DNA of 64,000 nt from Rhizobium sp. SSA_523 (lineage in GTDB: Bacteria > Pseudomonadota > Alphaproteobacteria > Rhizobiales > Rhizobiaceae): the NCBI RefSeq assembly GCF_030435705.1, contig NZ_CP129381.1, positions 124,001 through 188,000 on the forward strand, written 5' to 3'. A model generated the notes under the pieces. The model saw only the letters and a list, made by a program, of their open reading frames with translations, was not told the origin of the DNA and searched no databases. The first letter of the stretch is position 1. The number at the start of each line of letters is the position of its first letter. A program made the position numbers and the translations under genes. Shown one piece after another: positions 54,766 to 61,634 of the stretch.

Positions 54766-56094
54766 TCAGGCATCCTTCTTCAGGTAGGCGTCGCGCACAG
54801 GCGAAACGGCAAGCGCGTGCGAGGAAAAGCCCTCATAGATCGCCAGGTTGTGGGCGTGCCTGGCAAATTCCGGATAGGCCGGCGCCGTCACATAGCCGAT
54901 CGAACTGCGCTTCACGAAATCCGCGACGGAAAGCGGACCGAACGTGCGCGCCCAGCGGCTCGTCGGCAGCACTGCATTCGGTCCCAGGGTGAAGTTGGCG
55001 ATGCTGACCGGCGTATGGGTCCCCATCAGGATTTCGGCGGCTTCCGTAATATGACCCAGATGAAGGAAGGGCTCTTGCGACAGCAATTCCAGGTGTTCGG
55101 GAGCATAGGCGTTGACGAAGTCGTAGCTCTCCTGGATCGAGGAGGTCAGCACGATCCCGCCATTCTTGCCGGTGAGCACGGTCCTTGAAAAATCCACCCG
55201 CTGCTCGGTCATCTTGGCCCAGTGCTCGGGGAGAGCGGCGATGGCTTCTTCGACAACCCTGCGGCTATGCGTGACGAGATAGGCGGATGAATCCGGCCCA
55301 TGCTCGGCCTCGATAAGCAGGTCCAGCGCAGCAAGCCCGCCATGCACCGTGTCATCGGCCAGGATCATCACTTCGGACGGACCGGCGGGCAGGCCGGTGT
55401 CGATCACGCCGGACAGCATTCGCTTGGCCGCAACGACCCATGGGCTGCCGGGCCCGACGATCTTCAGTGCCGGCTTCACGGTCTCCGTGCCATAGGCCAC
55501 CGCCGCAACCGCCTGCGCTCCGCCGACCTTGTAGACGGTTTCCAGGCCTGCAAGCCGTGCGGCAACGAGGGTCGCCGCATCGACGGAGCCATCCGGAGCC
55601 GGCGGCGTGACGATGGCGAGGTTGGGAACACCGGCGACGACGGCCGGAACCGAGGTCATCATGGTGACGGATGGAAACGAGCCCTTGCCGCGCGGCACGT
55701 AGAGCGCCACCGACTGGATCGGGGTAAACCGGTCGCCGGCGAAGGCGCCAGGCCGGATTTCCTTGAGCCACATGGGTTCAGGCTTCTGTTCCTCGTGGAA
55801 ATGGCGGATATTGTCGATACCGAAGCGTATGGACTCGATGACGCTCGGATCGACCAGCTTGAAGGCGGCGTCGAACTCGGCTTCGGTGACCTTGAGGTTG
55901 CTCTCCGTCACGTCCGCTTTGTCGAAGTCGCGGCCAAAACGGGCCAGCGCCCTGTCGCCTTCGGTGCGCACCGCCTCCAGGATGGGCGCGACCTTTTCGA
56001 TGAAGGTCGAGATATCGGTTTCCGAGCGGCGCAGGAGCGCGGCCTTCTCATCGGCGTTCAACGTGGAATAGTCGTAGAAAGACACTGATGTCAT
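54766..56094 (-). CDS. Histidinol-dehydrogenase-family NAD-dependent alcohol dehydrogenase, altered metal site
   Basis: 442 residues, collinear with HisD. The E. coli zinc ligands Q259, H262, D360 and H419 correspond to E262, H265, N367 and H426; the catalytic pair E326-H327 is kept as E333-H334. The substrate-binding H367 of HisD is A374. There is no other his gene nearby, so this is a catabolic paralogue that oxidises an alcohol to an acid. HpsN, the dihydroxypropanesulfonate dehydrogenase, is one known family member of this kind. It lies 48 bp downstream of the ABC permease. Confidence 0.88.
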   Translation of the reverse strand: MTSVSFYDYSTLNADEKAALLRRSETDISTFIEKVAPILEAVRTEGDRALARFGRDFDKADVTESNLKVTEAEFDAAFKLVDPSVIESIRFGIDNIRHFHEEQKPEPMWLKEIRPGAFAGDRFTPIQSVALYVPRGKGSFPSVTMMTSVPAVVAGVPNLAIVTPPAPDGSVDAATLVAARLAGLETVYKVGGAQAVAAVAYGTETVKPALKIVGPGSPWVVAAKRMLSGVIDTGLPAGPSEVMILADDTVHGGLAALDLLIEAEHGPDSSAYLVTHSRRVVEEAIAALPEHWAKMTEQRVDFSRTVLTGKNGGIVLTSSIQESYDFVNAYAPEHLELLSQEPFLHLGHITEAAEILMGTHTPVSIANFTLGPNAVLPTSRWARTFGPLSVADFVKRSSIGYVTAPAYPEFARHAHNLAIYEGFSSHALAVSPVRDAYLKKDA

Positions 56095-56142
56095 CGTCTT
56101 GTCCTTGATGTCGCCCCGCGATGCGTGCTCCGGGGCCGCGGG

Positions 56143-56943
56143 TCACTTCGATTTGAGGAAGATGTCGAGACCGACGAGGCGATCGAGCAGCGCGATCGCA
56201 ATCCCGGCGCAGAGGATGAAGACCACGGAAATCGCCGCCAGGTCCGGCGTTATGATCGAACGGATGGAATTGTAGATCTGCACCGGCAGCGTCACGCTTC
56301 GCGCATCCACCAGCAGCAGGCTGACCAGGAACTCGTTGAGCGCCAGGATGAACATCAGCAGCGAGCCGGTGATGACGCCGGGCAGCACGGCCGGCAGCGT
56401 GATGTAGAGAAAGCGCTGAAGCGGCGGTGCCCCGCAATTGGCGGCGGCGAGCTCGAGGTCCGGCGAAAGATTGCTGGCGCTCGCCGTCACCGCCCAGATC
56501 ATGAAAGGCAGGTTGATGACGGAGCAGGCAATGCCGACCGGCCAGAGCTTGCCCGCCACGCCCATCTGGCCGAAGACGAGCATCATGCCGATACCGGAGC
56601 CGATCAGCGGGATTGTGAAGGGCAGGAGCAGGTAGATCTGGATCGACCGGGCAAAGCGGACACGGTATTTGGCCAGCGCGATGCCGGCCAGCGTTCCCAC
56701 GGGGATCGAGACAAGCGTGCAGATCGCTGCGACGATCAGCGAGCGCAGGAAGGCCTGGCGCAGATCCGTCGCCTGGGCAATCTTGCCGTACCATTGCAGT
56801 GAGAAACCGTCCGGCGGGAAGGTGATGATATTGCCGGAGGTGAAGGAGGCGCCCAGCACGACGATCGTGGGCGCCGAGAGCATCACCAGCGAGGCTATGA
56901 CAAAGGTCCAGATGACGATGGATTTGCTGCGGCTTCCGGTCAT
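56143..56943 (-). CDS. Polyamine-type ABC transporter permease (PotC-like)
   Basis: 266 residues, six helices, with the PotC-like EAA loop ELAAANCGAPPLQRFLYITLPAV (shown as two halves: ELAAANCGA and RFLYITLP). The start ATG at 56943 overlaps the upstream permease stop by 4 bp. Importer of the spermidine/putrescine or aminoethylphosphonate kind; ligand unknown. Confidence 0.92.
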   Translation of the reverse strand: MTGSRSKSIVIWTFVIASLVMLSAPTIVVLGASFTSGNIITFPPDGFSLQWYGKIAQATDLRQAFLRSLIVAAICTLVSIPVGTLAGIALAKYRVRFARSIQIYLLLPFTIPLIGSGIGMMLVFGQMGVAGKLWPVGIACSVINLPFMIWAVTASASNLSPDLELAAANCGAPPLQRFLYITLPAVLPGVITGSLLMFILALNEFLVSLLLVDARSVTLPVQIYNSIRSIITPDLAAISVVFILCAGIAIALLDRLVGLDIFLKSK

Positions 56944-57884
56944 TCGCGATCGCCTCCCATGGCGAGTGTACCGGCCCCGAAAAGCATGAAGATGATGCCG
57001 ACCAGGATCGAGCCGACGGCGACCAGCAGCAGCGACAGCGTTGCGCCGAGGCCCTGATCGGAGGTGCGGAAGAACTGGTCGTATATGGCGTTGGCAATGA
57101 AATCCTGGGTTCCGCCGCCGAGAATGGCGGGAATGGCGAAATCGGTGAGCGAGAGGGTTACCACCACCAAGCCGGCGCCAACCAGGCCGGGGCGCGAAAG
57201 CGGCAGGACAATGTAGCGGAACGTATGCACCCAGCTTGCGCCGAGCGAGGCGGACGCCGCCTCCAATTCGCCGGGAATGGCGGTCAGCGCCGGCGCCAGC
57301 ATCAGTACCGCAAAAGGCAGCATGTATTGCACGAGGCCGAACAGGACGGCAGGATAATTGTAAAGCAGGCGCATGGGCGACACGCCGACGAGGCCCAGCG
57401 CCTCGTTCACCATGCCCTGATTGCCAAGGATGATGAGCCACCCATAGGCGCGCACCACCTGGCCAATGAAGAATGGCAGGAACAGCGCCACCAGCAGGAA
57501 CTTGCGCAGCGCCGAGGAGGGGGTGCGCACCATGAGATAGGCATAGGGGAAAGCGAGGATCAGCGTGATGATGGTCACGATCAGCGCGCCCATGAGGCTG
57601 CGCCCGGCAACGGTCGCGAAGAATTTCTCCGTCAGTGCGCGCTGGTAATTGGCCAGCGTGTAGTTTTCCGACATCAGGAAGGTATTGGTATCCAGCGTTC
57701 TAAGACTGGTGTCGCCGATCTGGAGGAGACCAAGCACAAGCAGGCCGACCAGAACGACCGCCGGCAGCAGCATCAGATAGGGCAGGCCTTTCTGGAAGCT
57801 GGATGGCCATAAAGCCGCTGCAAGGCGTTCGAGCATATCCATGACGCGCCACGTCCAGGGATATGCGACACGGGAAGCGCGCAT
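56940..57884 (-). CDS. Polyamine-type ABC transporter permease (PotB-like)
   Basis: 314 residues, six helices after a roughly 35-residue cytoplasmic N-terminus. EAA-type loop LEAASASLGASWVHTFRYIV. GAGGA lies nine bases before the ATG; an internal ATG 14 codons in is possible. Pairs with the PotC-like permease that follows. Confidence 0.9.
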   Translation of the reverse strand: MRASRVAYPWTWRVMDMLERLAAALWPSSFQKGLPYLMLLPAVVLVGLLVLGLLQIGDTSLRTLDTNTFLMSENYTLANYQRALTEKFFATVAGRSLMGALIVTIITLILAFPYAYLMVRTPSSALRKFLLVALFLPFFIGQVVRAYGWLIILGNQGMVNEALGLVGVSPMRLLYNYPAVLFGLVQYMLPFAVLMLAPALTAIPGELEAASASLGASWVHTFRYIVLPLSRPGLVGAGLVVVTLSLTDFAIPAILGGGTQDFIANAIYDQFFRTSDQGLGATLSLLLVAVGSILVGIIFMLFGAGTLAMGGDRE

Positions 57885-57967
57885 GGTCTTCTATCCTCGA
57901 TCGGTTCCGGCAGAGCCACAACGCTCATTGGCCGGCACCGCTGAAATGCTGTGCCACGAAAGGGTTT

Positions 57968-57996
57968 GCCCGCCGCCGGATTAGGCTGCGGCGGGC
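57968..57996 (-). repeat. Intercistronic stem-loop after the PotD-like gene
   Basis: Perfect 9-bp arms GCCCGCCGC and GCGGCGGGC around an 11-bp loop, 12 bp after the binding-protein stop and before the permease gene on the minus strand. No T run. Fourth example in the window of a hairpin at this position. Confidence 0.75.
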
Positions 57997-58008
57997 GAGA
58001 CAGGGCCG

Positions 58009-59124
58009 TCAGCCCTGCATGATTTCCTTGAACTTGGCGAACCACTGGCTCTCGTTCTCGACCTGGATGCGGGAGGAGATGCGGATCAGGTGTTTGAACT
58101 CTTCCTCCGTCGTCGGGTAGGAAGGATCCTTCACCAGGTCGGCCGGCGGGTTGACGCCAGGAATGACGCCGGGCAGGCCGAGCCCGTCGAGCCAGATCTG
58201 CTGCGCCTCCTTCGTCAGGGCGTGGTTGATGTATTGCTTGGCCCAGTAGAGTTCGTTCTCCGGCAGGCCCTTCGGAATCCAGAGGCCATCGGTGTCGAAC
58301 TTGGCGCCTTCTTCCGGAACCACCCAGGCGATGTCGATGCCGTTCTTCTTGGCCTCGCGCGCATTGGTCGAGATGGTGCAGGCAGCGTCGATTTCGCCTT
58401 TCTGGAACCAGGTGGTGAAGTCCGGATCTTCGCCGAGCAGCGGCTGCTGCTCCTTGATCTTGGCGATGAAATCCCAGGCCGGCTGCATATTGGCGGGAAT
58501 GTCTTCCAGCTTGCCGCCACCGGCAACCTGTGCCGGGAAATGGAAGCCGATGCCGTCATTATACAGCGCGATGCGGCCCTTCAGCTTCGGGTCGAGCAGG
58601 TCTTTCCAGGATTTCGGCGCACCGTTCGGAAAAGCCGAGGGACGATAGGCGAGCACGTAGACATAGCCGTAGGTGTTGACGATCGGATAGCCATCCAGAC
58701 CGAGCGGCTTGGCAAGATCGGTGGCATTCTTCAGGTTCGGCAGGTCTGACAAGTCCTCGGTCACACCACGCAGCGCTGATTTGGTGGCATTTGTGGTGGT
58801 GTCCCAGTTGATATGGATCGGCGGAACGCGCTTCTGCGCAACGGCTGCCCATACTTTGGGTTGGATCTCATTGTCCTCCGTCAGGTCGTGACGGACCGCG
58901 ATGCCGGTTGCCTCGGTGAAGCTGTCGGAGACGCCGGCCTTCAGGGCCTCGACCCAACTTCCGCCCCAGGCGCGGACGATGATTTCCGCAGGCTTCTCCG
59001 GCTCCTGTGCAAAGGCCCGGCTTACGCCGAGCGTCGACAGTCCGGCCGATGCGCCGGCTGCGGTCAGGGATGCCAGCAGCGTACGACGACGAAGCTGCGC
59101 GCTCAGAACTTTATCCTGTGACAT
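58009..59124 (-). CDS. Polyamine-type solute-binding protein (PotD-like), Tat-like signal
   Basis: 371 residues, SBP_bac_8/PotD group. The N-terminal LRRRTLLASL and a hydrophobic alanine-rich run ending SRAFAQ form a probable twin-arginine signal. The mature start IIVRAWGGSWVEALK resembles binders of small polar amines, phosphonates and carboxylates. It is the binding protein for the PotB/PotC/PotA-like proteins around it. Confidence 0.92.
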   Translation of the reverse strand: MSQDKVLSAQLRRRTLLASLTAAGASAGLSTLGVSRAFAQEPEKPAEIIVRAWGGSWVEALKAGVSDSFTEATGIAVRHDLTEDNEIQPKVWAAVAQKRVPPIHINWDTTTNATKSALRGVTEDLSDLPNLKNATDLAKPLGLDGYPIVNTYGYVYVLAYRPSAFPNGAPKSWKDLLDPKLKGRIALYNDGIGFHFPAQVAGGGKLEDIPANMQPAWDFIAKIKEQQPLLGEDPDFTTWFQKGEIDAACTISTNAREAKKNGIDIAWVVPEEGAKFDTDGLWIPKGLPENELYWAKQYINHALTKEAQQIWLDGLGLPGVIPGVNPPADLVKDPSYPTTEEEFKHLIRISSRIQVENESQWFAKFKEIMQG

Positions 59125-59228
59125 GTATCATTCTCCTCTGGCTCGACCTTTTGGCGGTCTGGTTTTGACATTGGATCCTCGAGGTCGCCGCAGATGCGGA
59201 GCAAATGTCAAATCCAACCCGCTTATGG

Positions 59229-60365
59229 TCATTTTTGAAAGACATGCAGATCCCGGGCATTCCAGCCAAGGAGGACACCGTCGCCCGGGCTGAACTGCAG
59301 ATGCGATTCAGGGTCATGATCGAACACGCGCATGAGCGCGCCGCCCAGCGCCGGAACCCGCACGGCGTAAACCACGCGCTCGCCCTCGAAGATACAGTCT
59401 TCGACCTGGCCGGTGACCAGGGTCGAAAGCCCATCCAGGCGGCTGTTCGCCGGGGCGATGCGGATCTGTTCTGCCCGGATGGCGCAGGCACAGGCGGCGC
59501 CGAGGGCCAGGTTTTCCGACGCCACGGTGCCGGCAAGGCGCGTGCCATTGGTTTCGACGGTAACCTGTCTCGTCTCGACCGCGACCGCTCTGCCTTCTAT
59601 GAAGTTGGTGACGCCGATGAAGTTGGCGACGAAAGCATTGGACGGCGCACGATAGGCATCGACCGGCCGCGCCTTTTGCTGGATCTCGCCGCCATTCATC
59701 ACGATGACCTCGTCCGAGACAACCAAAGCCTCGCGCTGGTCATGGGTGACGTTGATGGTCGTGACCCCAAGTTCTTTCTGGATCCGGCGAAATTCGAGCT
59801 GCATTTCCTCACGCAGTTTGCGGTCCAGCGCCGCGAGCGGCTCGTCGAGCAGGAGAAGGTCCGGTTCGAACACCAGGGCGCGCGCGATCGCCACGCGCTG
59901 CTGCTGCCCGCCGGAAAGCTCGTTGATGCGGCGATTGCCGTAGCCGCCAAGGCGGACGAGGTCCAGATAGCGCTCGACCTTTTCGGGAATGGTCCGGGCA
60001 TCGTGGCGGCGCATCTTCAACGGAAAAGCGACATTTTCCGCGGCACTCATATGCGGGAAGAGGGCGAGCTTCTGGAACACCATTCCGATGGCGCGCTGAT
60101 GCGGAGGGACGGCACTTACCGGCTGGCCATTGATGAAGATCTCGCCGCTGGTCGGGCGGTCAAACCCCGCGATCATGCGCAGGAGTGTCGTCTTGCCCGA
60201 GCCCGAGGGACCGAGAATGGTGAGAAAGCGGCCTTTGGGCAGTTCGAAGGAGGCGCTCCGGACGGCATGCACCTTGCCGAAGGTCATGCCGACATCCTTC
60301 ACGCGGACGGCGATCCGGCCGAGGGTCGTGTCGGCCAAAGGGAGTTCGGCTGCAGCGGCGCCCAT
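59229..60365 (-). CDS. Polyamine-type ABC transporter ATP-binding subunit (PotA-like)
   Basis: 378 residues from the ATG at 60365 (MGAAAAELPL), GGGGAA upstream. Walker A GPSGSGKTT, LSGGQQQRVAIARAL, LDEPLAALDRKLR, H-loop THDQREAL and a TOBE domain. The signature uses QQ where the CUT1 ATPases here have RQ, as is usual for the PotA group. First gene of the operon ATPase, binding protein, two permeases, HisD-like enzyme, zinc dehydrogenase and kinase. Confidence 0.93.
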   Translation of the reverse strand: MGAAAAELPLADTTLGRIAVRVKDVGMTFGKVHAVRSASFELPKGRFLTILGPSGSGKTTLLRMIAGFDRPTSGEIFINGQPVSAVPPHQRAIGMVFQKLALFPHMSAAENVAFPLKMRRHDARTIPEKVERYLDLVRLGGYGNRRINELSGGQQQRVAIARALVFEPDLLLLDEPLAALDRKLREEMQLEFRRIQKELGVTTINVTHDQREALVVSDEVIVMNGGEIQQKARPVDAYRAPSNAFVANFIGVTNFIEGRAVAVETRQVTVETNGTRLAGTVASENLALGAACACAIRAEQIRIAPANSRLDGLSTLVTGQVEDCIFEGERVVYAVRVPALGGALMRVFDHDPESHLQFSPGDGVLLGWNARDLHVFQK

Positions 60366-60495
60366 CACGTTTCCCCAATCTCGCCCCGTCGGCGGCAAGC
60401 CGCTGCAAGGCTTCCTTCTCTCACCTCGACGGACAAGATACCGATCGAGCCTCATTATGTTGTCTATACATATTCACACAAGAAGCGTCAACCAA

Positions 60496-60546
60496 ATGTG
60501 CGTATTTTTTGCGCTGCAACCATGAGTGATCAATAATTGTGCGAAT
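60496..60546. promoter_or_regulatory. Direct repeats upstream of the PotA-like operon
   Basis: The 295-bp gap 60366-60660 has no gene. ATGTGCGTAT (60496) and TTGTGCGAAT (60537) are related decamers 41 bp apart, about four helical turns, suiting two bound regulator dimers. No regulator gene lies next to this operon in the window. An AT-rich TGTCTATACATATTC stretch nearer the ATPase gene could hold its -10 element. Confidence 0.35.
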
Positions 60547-60660
60547 GCAAAGACAGGTGCTTTAGCGCCGCCTGTTTTGCCGGTCACGGATCGAAAAGGC
60601 AATCGCTCAAACGGGATATCCGGTACTGTTTCGCAAGGGCTGCCGGTTTTGGCTGGAACG

Positions 60661-61428
60661 TCAGATGGAGGCGAGATAGCCGCCATCGACAGGGATGCAG
60701 TGCCCGGTAATATAGGCTGCGGCGTCGCTGCAGAGAAAAACGGCCACGCCGCCAATATCGCTTTCCTGCCCGAAACGGCGCTGCGGGATCTTGTCCAGCA
60801 TGCGCGACTGCCACTCCTCGTCCTGGTAGAAGACTTCGGTCATGGCAGTGCGGAAATAGCCGGGAGCAATGGCGTTGACGCGAATTTTGTGCGGCGCCCA
60901 TTCCGCCGCAAGGGCGTGGGTCACGCCGAGAAGGCCGGATTTCGAGGCGCCGTAGGGAACGGCCGTGGGTATGCCGACATAGGAGGTGAGCGAGCAGAGG
61001 TTGACGATGGCGCCGCCACCTGTCGCGGCCATGATGCGGCCGGCGGCCTGGGCACAGAAGAAGGCGCCTTTCAGGTTCGTCGAGAGAATGGTCTCCCACA
61101 ATGCCTCGTCCACCTCGAACGAAGACCGGACGTTTTCGAAGCCCGCGTTGTTGATGAGGATGTCGAGCCCGCCGAGCCCTTCTGCCGCACGCACCGAGAC
61201 GCTGGCGCAGGCTTGGACGTCCCGGACGTCCTGCGCAAACATCAAGCAGCGGCGTCCGGCCTTTTCGACGAGGGCCTGTGTTTCTGCCAGTGCCTCGAGC
61301 GTGCGCGCCGTGATGGCCAGATCGGCGCCGGCTTCGGCGAGCGAAACGGCAATGGCCTGGCCAATGCCACGGCTGGCGCCGGTGACGAGCGCGCGGCGGC
61401 CGGACAGGTCGAAATTGGGGCGGGTCAT
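60661..61428 (-). CDS. SDR-family oxidoreductase
   Basis: 255 residues. TGASRGIG at 16-23, NNAG, and the catalytic triad S146, Y159 and K163 (YGASK); C-terminal GHCIPVDGGYLASI. Classical dehydrogenase acting on a hydroxy or keto group. I place the start at 61428, with AAGGAG five bases upstream. Same strand as the PotA operon but 295 bp away, so it may be a separate unit that works with the HisD-like and zinc dehydrogenases. Confidence 0.9.
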   Translation of the reverse strand: MTRPNFDLSGRRALVTGASRGIGQAIAVSLAEAGADLAITARTLEALAETQALVEKAGRRCLMFAQDVRDVQACASVSVRAAEGLGGLDILINNAGFENVRSSFEVDEALWETILSTNLKGAFFCAQAAGRIMAATGGGAIVNLCSLTSYVGIPTAVPYGASKSGLLGVTHALAAEWAPHKIRVNAIAPGYFRTAMTEVFYQDEEWQSRMLDKIPQRRFGQESDIGGVAVFLCSDAAAYITGHCIPVDGGYLASI

Positions 61429-61543
61429 CATGGCTCCTTGCTGCATCTCCTGATCATGTCTCTTCTTTCCGTCTCCCTCACGCCTGCTGTGCCAGTGCCT
61501 CGGCGGTGCCGCGGCCGGAGGGGATAGACAACGGATCGATGGA

Positions 61544-61573
61544 ACATGCCGGACCTGTCAAGGGCCGGCATGT
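61544..61573 (-). terminator. Hairpin downstream of the autotransporter gene
   Basis: ACATGCCGG (61544-61552) and CCGGCATGT (61565-61573) form a perfect 9-bp stem with a 12-bp loop, 62 bp beyond the autotransporter stop. There is no long T run, so termination may be weak. The remaining gap to the SDR gene has no recognisable feature. Confidence 0.5.
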
Positions 61574-61634
61574 CCCGGAGGGCAAAGACAGCATGTTCGC
61601 CACCTTGCGTCCAGACATGGATGGGAGCGGCGGC

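Noticed and set aside
54766..56094. Biosynthetic histidinol dehydrogenase (hisD).
   Set aside because: Two of four zinc ligands and a substrate-binding histidine are replaced, and the neighbours are transport and catabolic genes, not his genes.
54766..61428. A complete dihydroxypropanesulfonate (hps) pathway.
   Set aside because: HisD-like, SDR and zinc dehydrogenase genes are present, but no sulfolactate lyase or sulfite exporter was found and the kinase does not fit. Left as a hypothesis only.
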